Shown: positions 23,025-35,400 of the stretch, one piece after another
Layout: each line of letters starts with the position of its first letter
Position numbering within the stretch: position 1 is the first letter of the stretch
Origin: Colius striatus
Lineage: Eukaryota; Chordata; Aves; Coliiformes; Coliidae
Reading direction: 5' to 3'
Assembly: GCF_028858725.1 (NCBI RefSeq)
Contig: NC_084772.1
Coordinates: forward strand, 22,669,548-22,733,547
DNA length: 64,000 nt
The notes under the pieces: model-generated
Database searches by the model: none
What the model was told of the DNA's origin: nothing
The model's input: only the letters and a program-made list of their open reading frames with translations
Made by a program: the position numbers and the translations under genes

Positions 23025-26000
23025 GTAGGAGAAGATGCCAGGGCACTCCGGCTTGGCAGCCCAGGCTGAGAATTTAATCCATTGAATTCATTCACAGAAA
23101 GAGCAATGATCTACTGTCCTTGTTTGCATGGCAGCAGAAGGGCTAAAGATGCCAAAGTAGAGCCTGTCAGCTCCCAGTGAGGAGAGGGAAGTCTGTGGAG
23201 GTGGAGGACAGCTCTGGCTGTGCCGGCTGTGCATAGGCGCCGAGATTGCGCTGGACTGGAGGGAGTGGCTGCAGGGCACAGATGTCTTGATGCTGCTCCT
23301 GCTGCTGACCTCCCTGGAGAAAAGGGAATAGGGTGGCTGGCAGAGACAATGCCTCCTAGGACAGTGCTGCCCTAGCTGTTGGTAATGACGTGTAGTGAGA
23401 CAGGAGACAAAGCTCGTTCGGGTTTGGTGCCATAGAGGAAATGCTCAGTTTGCTCCAGGACATGTAGACAGTTTGGGTGGGAGCACTCTCATCACCCTGC
23501 AGACCTGACAGAGGCCTGCTGGGCAGCGCTCCTGCCAGTCCCCTCTGTGCCAGCTCTGTTTGCCCCTGCCCAGCTGCAGCTCCTCTCTTCCCGTCCCCCT
23601 GTTTCAGAAGCTGCCAGGAGCCCATCGGTTTGCTCTCTGCATTCCTCCTGCTGTGAGTCTGCTGGGCAGAGCATGCTGCTCTCCCTCTCCTCAGCCTCAG
23701 TGAGGATTCTGACTCATGTCCACTCAGGCACCTGTAGCCATGAGCAGATTTTGACCACTTAATCATTCAGATCTGTATCACAACCAGAGGTAGAGAGCTC
23801 ATCCTCACAATCTCTGCAGCTGCTGCTGCTGCACGCTGCAGGGCTGCTTGCTTAACCTGCGCCTGTCCTCCATGGCACTTCTCATCCCTCTCAGCACACA
23901 GGGCAGAAAAATTACCTCTGTTTTAACAACTTGATAGTTAAATATTCTCAGTATACTGGAGGACTAAACCAAGTACTCTCAATACCAGAGTATGAGATCC
24001 CAGCCTGCTGGGTAGCAGCACTAAGCTCAGCACAGCTGGTTTGTCTGAGCAGCAGCTCACAGGCAGCAGATTCCAGTCAGGGAGGGGGGGTGTCCTCTCA
24101 TAATTCACTGTGTTTTACTTAATTTGGTGATGATGAATATGTTCATTGGAATAGGAACATATATGAACATCTATATTGCATCATATATGAAGATGATGCA
24201 ATGTTTATGTTCATTGCATTTGAAGGAAAATAATAAGATATTATTCTGTCTACTGCCAAGTTGTCCGCTGGAGGGGGTGGGTGTGTGTGAAGAGACAGCA
24301 CAGCATGGGGGCTGAACTGCACGCTGTGGCCCTGTTTTCCAGTTGCCCACTAGTGAGGGTTGGGTGTGGGAAGCTTGTGTGCCTTTGTCTGTGTGCTTGA
24401 ATAGCAGAGGACAAATGAACCTACCAGTGCGTCAGGCACATCTGCGCTTTGTCTGTGCGAGGATCCAGGTGACCACGTGTGCATCTGTGCAGGGACAGTG
24501 GGAATCACACTTCTGACTCTCCATCTCATTCCTCCATCCATTGATATTGAGTTCAGCAAAGCCTAGCTGCTTGGTTTGGGTGTGAGAGTGGCAGATAAAC
24601 CAGCCCAGCTCTAAACTTTCTCTTACAAAACTCCCAATTAAAGCACTGAACATCAAGCCCTGTTACATAAAAACACAACACTGCTCTGGGTCAGGACAGT
24701 GTTCTACCCAGCTCTGTGCCTGGCAGCAGCTTATGCCCATGCCTGGGAAGAGCTCTGGGAAAAAACAGGGGAAGCTTGTGACACTGCTCCAGGATGCTCA
24801 CCCACCTTCTGTGGGGAAGATGCTTCCTGAGCCCAAGTGGGAGCCACTGGGTTTAACAGCCCTCGAGGAACTGTCATCCATAACTTGTCAAACTGATTTT
24901 GTCACTCAGGTATTATCTGGCTTCTGCAATGTCTTGTAGGTAGCAGTGTTGGGATGCAGAGCCACTTCCTTTTGTTTTGAGCCTGTTTCCTGACAATTGA
25001 TCTTGCTTTATTGCAGGAGACCGTGAATAGCCATTCCTTAGTCATTTCCCTGTAACACTTCTGATTTTATAGATCTCTGTCATTTTTCCTTTCCATCATC
25101 CTTCTTCCAGACAGAAGGGCCCCCATCTTTTTCTGGTTTTTTGAGTCAGATGTGGTTGCTGATACAACCCCTGGTTTGGGGCTTCAGGCTCCCACTGCTG
25201 GCAGCCCCAGGGTACCAGTATCAGGCTGCACAGACCAGAAGCCCTCTGCAAGGAGTGTCAGGTGTAATTTAGCACTGGGAGCATGAGTTACGGTCCTGCC
25301 CTTTAAGGAAAGGCTAGTAGCACAGCCCTGCCTGTCAGCTGAGTCCCCACCTGATCATGAGCTCTCCTGGTGAATGAATCAGGATTTGGCATATCGTTGT
25401 TTAATATAGCCCCCATGCTAATGTCTTTTTGAAATGAAACCGAGAAAGCTGTTAACCTCAGTTAGCCAGCTGTCCTCCCCATGACCCGGGTAAATCATCA
25501 GAGCAGGAGCTCTGCAGAGCACCACTCTCGCTGCTGTGGAAAACAGAGCTGGAAGGGAATGACTGTGCTTCCAGCTCAGGCCAGGAAGGCTTCTCTGCAC
25601 CAGGGCTGTGCAACCAAAGGACTGCGGTGTCCTTGTACCAGGGACTCTGCCAGGGCTGGGTGTCAGGTCCTGGGTGCTTGCAGAGTCTGGAGAGTCCCCT
25701 GCACGGTCCCTGCCTCGGCACGAGGCGTCACACATTACGCTGCGGGAGGGAAAGAGGCAAGGTGGTATGTCTGGGAGAGGAGAGTGCAGTCCCACAGGGA
25801 CCCCAGGGACTGGCTTCCTCAGCCACCAGGCATGTCTCACCATCCAACCCCTGCTCCTGCTGATTTTCCCCTCAGCTGGAGGCTGGAGTTTCTCCAGTGC
25901 CATCTCCTTCACCACATCTGAAGGCAGAAAGCCTTGAGCTGCCTGCCTCTGCGGTGGGAAAAGATATCAAGAGGACAATCTGGTGGCTACCACAAGGAGA

Positions 26001-29000
26001 TCTAGATCTACTGGAGCAGGGCATTTTCCTCCACAAAGCTGTTTTGACTCTGGGAGCTGTTATCTTTATAAAGGCCTCATTACCTTATCTGTTCTCACAG
26101 GACACTTACAGCTGCTGTCTCTGTGTGGCAGTGAGCTCCACCAGACACGTTTTCTTTTGTTGTTTCAGAGCTGGATATTTTGTTGTGGGTTCTTTTTCTC
26201 CATGAGTCTGAGGAAAATCACACCACCAGCTGCATGTGAGAAACTCCTGGAAAGAGGAACAAAGCTATCTGTTCTCTATGTCCATGAGGGCACACACAAG
26301 AACAGGCAAACTCAGCGTCAAGAAAGATTCAGGTTAGGAACACTTTTCTAATGGGGAGGAGAACAAAGCACAAGATCAGACTGCCAGGGGCCTGAGGCTT
26401 CTGCATCACAGGAGATCTTTAAGGACAGATAAATATAAGACAGGGTGTTTGTCTGCTGCCCTGTCCTAGAACTGGAAGACGGGCTATAGGCCTCTTGAGG
26501 TTCATGCCAGCCTTGCTCATTTCCTAAATCTGTCCTTGCTCTTACCTTGAAACCCAGCTCTGCCTTCTTCCGAGCTCCACTACCACCTCCTTCAGTGTTC
26601 CTGTGACACCGACACAGCATTTCCCAGGCTGATTCCCCTTTCTAGCAAAGGGATTCCACCTGAGTCATGGAAGCGAGCTCCTGTCCTGCTGTGGTTCACT
26701 TGATCTTCGCCAGTCAGAGTCCCAGCTCTGTGCTTCAGCCGTGTCCCAGCCCGAGCTGTGCTGACCGCACCCTGTGCTTTAGTGGCGCCGTTTGCTTGTG
26801 GGGCCATTCTCTCACCTCACTGCCACGCTCCTGCAGGCTTTGTGACAGGAGAGACTGGCTGGGGAGTACAGGGTAGCATTTTCTCATGCAAATTTATCCT
26901 TGGGTGTCTTCCTCATTAGTGGTATTCCTTCAGCTGTCTTCTCAAGGAACAGGATTCTCTCTTCTGAGTGCTGTGGGCTGGAGGTCTCTGCACACACAGA
27001 GATTCTCCCCTGCCAGTGCTCTTCAAGGACAAGTGAACCTGCCTCATCTCTCTAGCGGCACCTTAGTGCTCACTTGACCAAAGTGAGCTGCTGAGCTGAT
27101 GCTCCTTCAGACATTCCAGAGGAGCCTGGTGTCCTGGCTGCTCCTGGGAAGAGACAAGCTCTGCGGGGCAAGCAGAGGCCTGGTGCTGGGGCCTTGATTG
27201 AAGCAGACATGGATGGGGCAACAGTGCTGCAGCAAGAGATAGAACTGTACGGCTGACAGCCTCCAAGCCCCATATCCAGCAGCTGGAGCTGGTAGGTGCC
27301 TTGTTTGCTGAGCTGTACCTTCCCACTGGCATGTGGGAAGAAGGATGAATTTTGCCCCTTTTACTACCTACTTACCTGCCAAAGGTTACCCAGTAGCCAG
27401 ACCATGTGCTGTAGACCATGAGAACATGAGAAAAGAGCAAGCAGAGCCTGGGGGATGTCAGTGGTGACAAAGGTTCTGATACCACCATCTGTATGACACG
27501 TGCTGCTGCGCCTCAGGCTTTGGCCTGAGCACTGCAGTTCCACCCTTGTTTGTAAGCATAGGAGTGGCTGAGGCAGAGATGGGAGCGTAGATTTGCTATC
27601 AGAACTTTTGGATTCAATTTGCATTCTCAGTGGAATAGCTGTGTGCAGTTTCTTACATGTGCTGCTTTGTAACTCAATTGTTTAGGACACGACTATGAGT
27701 CAGAGACCACCTGGACAGTAAGGACAGCTTGGTGCCATGTAGCAGGGCTGACACAGGCAACATGCAGGTCAGGGTCTGACTGATGGAAAAGTCTCACCTC
27801 ATCTCCTAGATGGCTGTAGGAGACTTATCTACCTCCTACTGTTTGCAGTCATGAAGCTTCAGTAGCTGCAGAGGTGGAATGCCAGCACCAGAGAGGCAGG
27901 GCTAAAACACACAACCCCTACAGCCAGGGGCAACTGCGAGGGAATGTGAACTCTGCTGTTTGTGTAGACACTGGTGAGGAACCCCACCGGGTACCTGGGC
28001 ATGAGAGCCAGTTCTACAACACAGACATTAAAGAGGGGATCAAGAAAATAATAGAACATTGACTAAAATGGTCTGCAAGGCTGATTTCTCTCCATGCAGC
28101 CTCTGAAGGAGCAGTCTTCAGGGCTGTGGAGAAATAGGCAGCCTCCAGGCTGTGAGGCTAATGCAGAGCCACGGCTGTTTGTATAGCTGTAGAGCCTTTA
28201 AGAGAGACTTGGGAAAACTAGCTTGGATTCCAATGAATATTTACAATTACACTGCTCCAAAGCTGAATCCAATCACAGCACTGCAGTATGTAGGCTTTGT
28301 GCATCAAAAGAAAATGAGAGGAAAGCAGGAAAGATGGAGTTGCCTTTGGAGAGACTTATAAACACAGATCTCTCTGCTTGTGGCAGAACTAAAACGCTTT
28401 ATTTCTGATAGGAGCAATTTATTCTTCAGGCATTTTGCTTGATATTAGAAAGTGCCTGGCTGTTTTTTTGAAGTGAAAGTCTTCAGTAGATGGTCTATAA
28501 CTCAGAATGAAAAAAAAAGGAATGGAAAGTGTGGTATTCCATAATTTTGATATTGTACTAACAAACTCCAGAAGTGGGGGAACAGGGGCCCCTCTCGCTG
28601 AGCTCTTGCTTACCACGTGGAAGCGAGCTGGGCAGAGCTGCTTTGTTAAAACCATGCTTCTAATGCACTATTTTGCTGATTATCATGCTCTGCTACTGAA
28701 CAGGATGACCTAACAGAGACAGGAAAGGGAAATGCTGGCTGAACACTCATTGCAGCTCAGCACTGGCCTCTTAATTTTTGCAGTGGAAGGTACACAAAAA
28801 CAATGATGTCAGGGGATCACTGCCTGGTAAAAAGATGGAGGATTTGTGACTGCAAGATGACTGCAGAGAGCTGTGTGTGGCAGAAGATGAAGTGTGTGAC
28901 AAAGCAGAGGCACCGCTGGAAGTGCCAACAGATGCAGCTCACCTCCAAGAGCTGCCCATACTGCCTACTGAGCAACTCTTCCACACTGTACCAAGGAAAA

Positions 29001-29329
29001 TCATCTTGGACTCCCTTCTGTTGGTAGTTGGGAGAGGTGTGGGGAAGGGCTTGGCTCACGGGGCACCCATCTGGATGGTTTAGGAAGATCTACAATGGGT
29101 CCCATCAATTCCATATCTTGGGAGTTTTGATGGAGCTCTGACACTGAAGCAGCTGAGGAAGAAGGAGGCGTGAGCAGGGACCAGGGCAGGGGGAGGGCTC
29201 GGGACACACACCAGCAGTCACACCCCTCACTGCGACATGGTACACACAGGACATCAGTCTCAGTGCTGCCAGAGCACTGAGTGCTGCCTGCTGCTCTCAC
29301 ACAGGGGGCTGTGAGTGCCCTGGGGCCAT
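23025..29329. other. Region expected to hold further PMFBP1 exons; none confirmed
   Basis: Several short stretches look briefly exon-like. One at 27,240-27,292 could read LTASKPHIQQLEL before GTAGGTG, and one at 26,222-26,335 ends CAG|GTTAGG. None has both a good acceptor and a clear coiled-coil reading. I therefore call no gene here. Confidence 0.4.
24175..24202. other. Perfect 10-bp inverted repeat, hairpin
   Basis: ATTGCATCAT and ATGATGCAAT flank an 8-base loop. It sits in an AT-rich stretch with ATGTTCATTG repeated on either side, about 70 bp apart. No known RNA family was recognised. Confidence 0.6.
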
Positions 29330-29740
29330 GGTGTGGTCCTTGTGGTTTCACCCCAGCCAGCCTGGCAGCCCCACACAGCCCTTCCCTCCTCCTGCTGCCC
29401 GGTGGGATGGGGGAGCTGGGAGGAAAGGAAATCTCATGGGCTAAGAACAGTGTGATAACAGAAATGAAATGTAATAATAGTTATAATAATAACAACTCCA
29501 CTTTCTATGCTGGGCACAATGTTCTTTGCCCAGCTGGCCAGCCCCTTTGGCTAGCCCAGCTCCTCCTCACTAGCAGAGCGCTTATCCCTTAGGATGTGCT
29601 ACTCAGCAATGACTAAACCATCAGTGTGTGACTGACATTATTCTCACACTAAATCCACAACACAGCCCTGTACCAGCTACCAGGGAGAAAATTAACTCTA
29701 TCCCAGGCAAAACTAGGACATCCTACAGCACCGAAACACC
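29330..29740 (+). mobile_element. Solo LTR fossil, avian endogenous retrovirus type
   Basis: This matches, from memory, a common avian ERV LTR: an A/T-rich TAATAATAGTTATAATAATA stretch, then TATGCTGGGCACAATG, CTACTCAGCAATGACTAAAC, CTCACACTAAATCC and GAAAATTAACTCTATCCCAG. Its 3' part is shared with the fragment at 56.0 kb. No internal viral genes are seen beside it, so it is probably a solo LTR. It is worn and clearly old. Ends are approximate. Confidence 0.6.
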
Positions 29741-31799
29741 ACTGTTCGTAATTAATTACAAATATTGAAGATCTCTCATCCCACTTGCAGACATTCCCTG
29801 GTACCATGGCAGCATGACAGCAGCTGCTTTGACAGAAGTGAGGTTAGGATTTACACTGCAAGAATGTGCAATGACTTTGTCATGGTGTGCCCCGAAGCAC
29901 ACCTGAGCTGGGACAGCAGATGAGCCTCCTCATCCCCCAGCCACAGCATCAGCACGCCTGCGCCCCCAAGCAGGGGGCAGCATGGTGCTGCCAATCCCTT
30001 TCTGTGTTTTGAAGATGCTGTTGTTCCCTGGTGCATTTCTCCTTCTGGCTGCACAGATCTCTTCTGCTGGATGGCAACCTTAGAGGATGCTGATGGGGAA
30101 TCCCAGGAAGCTGGTCTCTGATCTGAGTCCCATTGCTGGTGCAGGGAGCACTCTCACGTGCAGGAATGGCACAGAGTGTTCCCTGCAGCTTGGCACGTGT
30201 TGAAGTCAATAGCCCTCAGCAGGAACTTGCATTCAGGATCACACTAAGGCTTAAGATTGACTGAAGTTTCAGTATAGCTACAAAACCTGTTGTCAGTTTC
30301 TCCACTGGTCACTTGCTGCAGAAGGAGATGGTGCAACTTGGTGACTGACTGAGTATGGCTACTGCATCTGCACTGGGGTATTTGGAATCATGCAGTGTAG
30401 TATGAAAAACACATTAATTTGAAGTTGTCCTGCAGGAATGGCAGCTGCCCAGACAAACTCCACTTGAGGATGAGAAATGTAACAAGAGAGACCCAGAACT
30501 GTGGGCAGCAAATAACTGCAGTTTTGCACTCACCAGGAAGCCACTGTGATCCATCTCGCTCTCCCCAGGTTATTGTAGGTTCTTACACCAGTTCCTGACA
30601 GACACCGGTTGCCATGGCCAAAACCAGCGCTCCAGCTGACCCAAGGAGGAGTGCTATGCTTGTCCAGATCTGCTGAACCCACAGCCTGCAGGAAAACTAC
30701 CAAATAGTTGCCAATGTTAGAAGCAGGTTAAAGCCCAAAGCAGCAAATGCTGAACAGGACATAACAGTCTACAGGAGCCACTGGCCCAAGAGCTGGAGTG
30801 GCTGTGGAAGTCTCCTTTTGCCCACACAGTGTATCTCCTCTTCAGGTTGTCTGTGTGAGAGTGTTCTGAGCTCAGTGTGCCTGGAGGGCAGACTCGGAAC
30901 AGCAAGCATGATGATAAAGACAACTGGAGTCCTGAGGCATCACCCTGCTGCTGGCAAAGCTCCACAGCTAACCCGAATCCCCAGCTGGGCAGCACAGGGC
31001 CCCTGTTGCTGTGGAGCTGTTTGGCTCTGCCCACGGCTCCCAGCACCCAGCCCCTCACCACTGGCCTCACGCCGTGGCATCTGGCCGAACGCTCTCCAGG
31101 ACTGGCCCTGTGCCTCCTCCTTCCAAGCCCTACACCAGGCTCTTGTGTTTCTGTATCAGGAACTCGTGCAGTGAGGCTGGCGCTGGCTCTGCCCTGCTCC
31201 ATTGTCTGAGAAGGTAAGAACTGTGTGGAGAGGCAGAGTGGGGAAAGGGCTGACAGCCTGATCTGTGTTAGCTGTAGAGCCCAGGGGTTAAGAGTGCCAG
31301 CCGTGCCAGTACTCTGGTAACACTGCCTGTGCAGACAGCCCTGGCAGCCACTGCAGCTACTCTGCTGGTAAGCTTGGAGCAATGAAGGAAAGAGAACTCT
31401 GCAATCAGCTGAAGGTCTGTCTAGCTCCCTGTCTCTTCTCTGACAGCAGCCAAGAAAAATGCTCTCGGTCAGTGCAGGAAGAGGGCCTCAGTGCCACGGT
31501 CTGCCCAGAACACTCGGCCAGCCTCAGGGACCTGCAGCTCGGAGGCTTCAGAAGAAAAAGTGGAGCCCTGTATTTAATCAATGTAAGTCCATTTTTCTCT
31601 CCCATCCAAATTAATGATTTCTTTTTGAATGCATGTAAACTTTGGGAGCCCACCATATCCTGTGTGAAGCAGTCTGACACGAGGCACGACACTAAAAAAG
31701 CACTGGGTTTTGTCGTGGGGCTGCCACCTGCTAACTTATGGGGTGCTGCCAGTTCTTCTATTGGAGGGACAATGAGAAATTATACTGCAGACAACTTCT
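29741..31799. other. Intergenic, nothing recognised
   Basis: Open frames here are short or lack splice and codon support, including one of about 220 codons on the minus strand near 30.7-31.4 kb. No repeat family was recognised. Confidence 0.5.
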
Positions 31800-32130
31800 A
31801 CATGCCAAACTTGCTTTTATAATCCTCTTCAGTCATTTCTTTTCTAGGCTAAAGAGACTATCTACTTTTTCCTCACATGGAAAATATTCTTTGTATTTGA
31901 TCATCCTTGTTGCTCATCTCAAGAAAAAGAGAGTTGGAAGCACTTCAGAGAGGCAGACCAGAGCTGCATATGGTAATCACAGTGCAGCTTCCACTACAGA
32001 TCTGTTCAGTGGCATAACTGTGATCTGCTCTCCATTATTTTCCTAATAATTCCTAACAGTCAGCTTGCATTTTGGGCTGCTCCTGGGCACTGAGCAAACA
32101 TTTCCATAGAACCATCTCTCCCTTCATCTG
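31800..32130 (-). mobile_element. Old CR1/L3-like LINE fragment, 3' part
   Basis: Read left to right, the complement of an old CR1-type element is visible: TTGATCATCCTTGTTGCTCA, AGACCAGAGCTGCATATGGT, ATCTGTTCAGTGGCATAACT and AATAATTCCTAACAGTCAGC follow in the order expected for the family. It is heavily diverged; ends are approximate. Confidence 0.55.
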
Positions 32131-34470
32131 GTTTTATCTATCGTGCAGCCCCAAGCCCTCACTCCTGAGGAGGGAATGGAGCTACAGCAGCTGGGGCTGC
32201 AAGTGAAGTGTTGTAAGAAAGGTAAAATGCCCCACAACTTTTGGAGGGTTAACACCACCTGGCTCTGCCTCGTACCTTCAAGATCAGGGAGAGCTGCTAA
32301 ACATCTGTAAGCTCAGTCCCACAACACTGCAGCCCTGTACTCCTGCAGGCACGTCCATCCCCAAGCACCAGCCCTGCCCAAGACACTGTGGAAGAGCTCG
32401 GGAGGCTTCTTGTCAGTGAAGCAGAACTCAAGGATGGCTCAGGCAGGAGTGCCAGGAATGGCCCCTGTTTGCCCCACACTTGGCCTCCACAAACAAAACA
32501 CTCATGCCTGCTGAATGTGGCCACTTGCAGCTTTGCTGCAAGGATTCCCTCTGAGATGCCCCAGCACAGCACAAAGCCCAGGCGGTTGCTGCGCAGGGTG
32601 CTGGGCACATTGGCCGGTGTCCCGCTGAGCACCCAGCCCCAGCAGACACGGCTGCAGCCCTGCAGACCCACACTGACATTTGACACGCAAAGAGCACAGC
32701 AATGGCCTGTTCTCATCGCTCCCCACATCTCCTCTGCATCTTACAGCACATAGGGAAGGATCTGCAGCCTGACCCCACCTGCAGCCCCGTGTTACTGCTG
32801 AGTGCAGTCACTCGTGTGACAAAGGCAGCTTTGGAAGGGCATTCAGCTGGACTCAAAGACATCAAGAGATGGCAAGTGCCCTCCCCCTCCCTTGGCAGTT
32901 AGTCCCTTTGCATCATTGCTACCGACTGGGTTTTATCTGATTATTGCTGTGCCACTGGGGCTAAGGAAGCTTCCCACACAGCAGCAGTAGGGTCTCAACT
33001 TTGTTTCTCCAGGGTTTTATGCTTTATCTTTTCTATATCTTAGAATACTCCTTTCTTTTTGGACAGAGACTTAAGGTTAAACATCAGGAAAGGCATGAGG
33101 GTCCTCTTTCTGCCCTCCCATTCCTGCTTCCCCAGTGGAGACTCTTCCAGGGCTCCACACAAGAGTCTTTTTCCACATACCAAACTCCCTCTGGTTTCTG
33201 TTTACCCTCAGTCTCTGTGTTTCCCTCGTACCTCTTCCCCCCTACTGTTGCCATCACTGCTGGTTTGGGAGGAAGCCCAGAGCCAATGCTCATGCAGCTG
33301 CTGAGGGGGCAGCATCCCTCTCCCAGCAGCTCAGTGGCTGTAACTAAAAGAACCACGAAGACATTGTGTTCTGTGACCACACCTGAGCAGCACTGCTCTT
33401 CCTTTGCTCACTCCTTCCATCCTAAAGGAGGATCTCTTCTGCTGACTGTCAGCCAAGAGCACTGACTGCTTCTCATGGTTCCTTACAGAAATACAAGGCA
33501 GCTGATGGATATCCTTAACCCACAAGCACAAGAAACAAGACAGGACAGAGAGGCACTGCCAGCACACAGGCTGGTGCACAACTCTGTGCCTGCAGTCCCT
33601 CCCACCCATGCCTGTGTTCCCCAAACCCAGGGAGACACAGCCCTGGGCCGCCTGCCCCTGCTGCCCCTGCCTGGGCAGACTGAGACGATGCCAGGAGGCC
33701 CCTGTTCTGTGCTTGTGTGACACTGGGCCTGTTCCCTCCAGGGAACTGGAAAGGCATGGAGAGCAGCAGCCGCTGTGCCCTCAGCCAAGCCCCCGGCCTT
33801 CCTCTGCTGCCAGCATCTGTGTCATCCAGCCAGGGACCAGTCGAGATAGCTGATGTTTGAGCAGCAAAGGTTGGCTTCTGTGTGACTGGGCCTCCACGAG
33901 CACCACCAACCTCAAACACCTACCTCCTATCCCTGCCACGACTGTAAGGCTGGAGGGACGAAGGAGGCACAGAGTGCTTCTGTCTGCTCCAGGATCTAGC
34001 TTGGGCTCTCTGCCTGTGCTGGAAAGGCGGCAGGGCAGGCTCTCGCCTATTTTTGCCATTACAGCCATTTCCTTCTACTCTATTTTTACGCATCCAGTTC
34101 TTTCTTTCTCCCTTCTCTGGAGGGGATCTCTCTCCCAAGAGCTGCAATGTTTTTTTAATAAGCATTTTTCAAGTAGCTGGCTGAGCCCCTGCAAAGGATA
34201 ATGAGATCATTTCCATCGCAGAATGCAAAGCCGTGCAAGGCTTTCCTGTTTGTTATTTCTCCCCTGTAGACTCTGACCACGCTACCGGTAATTTATGTTT
34301 GTTGATATTCCTTCACCAGCCAAACATACAGCGTGTGCCCCAGACAGTACCCAGATGTGATTAGACCAGAGGTACCAGCTCCCTACACACACACAGAGCT
34401 GGAAATTATCACAGGGACCGCACAGAAATAACCTTTAAGGCTCATTAAAATTCCACGACCGCAAACTCCC
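32131..34470. other. Intergenic, nothing recognised
   Basis: No gene or clear repeat. A purine-poor stretch at 33,000-33,250 and an AT-rich flank at 34,060-34,470 lead into the CpG island. Confidence 0.5.
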
Positions 34471-34479
34471 CGCTTTCCC

Positions 34480-34870
34480 TCCCATGAGCGCAGACGGCTG
34501 CCGGGCGCTGGGGCACGGACCCGCCGGGGGCCCCTTCGGCCCGCACCCCGCGGGCTGTCACGCCAAGGGAAACGGCAGCGGGCCGAGGCGCGGCGGGACC
34601 GGACCGGACCGGACCGAACCGGCTGCGCCCGGCCGCCCGGAGCCGCCCCGGCGCGCGCTGCGGCTGCGGGAGAACAAAGGTGCGGGAGGAGCCGCCGCGC
34701 GCGGCGCAGCGCGGGCCGAGGGCGACCCCTGGCGGGCGGCGGGGCCGGGGCCGGCCACAGCGGCCGCGCCCGCCCCGGGGCTCTGCAGCGGCAAAAGCCC
34801 CTGGAGCGGCCGAGTCCCAGTCCTGGCCTCACCCTGCCGCGGCCAGCGCTGACCCACGGCCCCTCAGCGC
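34480..34870. promoter_or_regulatory. Orphan CpG island
   Basis: Very CpG-dense, about 390 bp, with GGACC repeated in tandem near 34,598-34,620 and many GCGC and CCGG steps. No protein gene starts here on either strand. A possible donor, CAAAG|GTGCGG, lies at about 34,680. It could be the promoter of a noncoding RNA or a developmental CpG island; the sequence alone does not decide. Confidence 0.7.
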
Positions 34871-34899
34871 CACGGCGTCGGGATCTCGCCAGGGCTGGG

Positions 34900-35400
34900 C
34901 ACTCCCCCAGCTCCCTGGGCAGCCTGGCGCAGGGCTCACACCCCTCTCAGGGACACAGTTCTGCCTCAGCTCCAGCCTCAGCCCCAGTCAAGGAGCGTCA
35001 GAGAGTGCTGCTGTCTGCCCTCAGCCTCCTCTTCTCCAGGCTCAACACCCCCATTCCCTCAGCCCCTCCCCAGCCCCTTGTGCTCCAGCCCCTTCCCCAG
35101 CTCTGTGCCCGGCTCTGGCCACGCTGCAGCCCCTCAGTGTCCCTGTGGCAGTGAGTGAGGGGCCCAGCACTGACACAGCCCTGGAGCTGCAGCCCCTCAG
35201 TGTCCCTGTGGCAGTGAGTGAGGGGCCCAGCACTGACACAGCCCTGGAGCTGCAGCCCCTCAGTGTCCCTGTGGCAGTGAGTGAGGGGCCCAGCACTGAC
35301 ACAGCCCTGGAGCTGCAGCCTCCCCAGGGCCCAGCACAGGGGACAATCCCTGCCCTGGGGCTGCTGCCACAGTGCTGATACAGGCCAGGATGCCCCAAGA
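34900..35400 (-). mobile_element. CR1 LINE with an internal 63-bp tandem amplification
   Basis: Minus-oriented CR1. Read left to right it shows CTCAGCCTCCTCTTCTCCAG and CCCTCAGCCCC, then GAGGGGCCCAGCACTGACAC, then GATACAGGCCAGGATGCCCC, the usual order of the ORF2 C-terminal region. A 63-bp segment is present three times (35126-35188, 35189-35251, 35252-35314), followed by a diverged partial copy. The copies are nearly identical, so the amplification is younger than the insertion. Confidence 0.85.
35126..35314. repeat. 63-bp repeat, three copies, inside CR1
   Basis: Each copy starts GCAGCCCCTCAGTGTCCCTG and ends ACACAGCCCTGGAGCT. The period of 63 keeps the reading frame. Confidence 0.95.

Noticed and set aside
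25876-26205. Open frame with LEAGVSPVPSPSPHLKAESL
   Set aside because: It looked exon-like at its start but has no clear acceptor-donor pair and no family match.
28803-29030. Possible coiled-coil or zinc-type exon (cysteine-rich frame)
   Set aside because: Every frame either meets a stop before the donor or lacks a convincing acceptor. It does not continue the 22.9 kb exon.
30717-31382. Minus-strand open frame of about 220 codons
   Set aside because: Composition is like surrounding noncoding DNA, with no domain, no splice context and overlapping open frames on the other strand.
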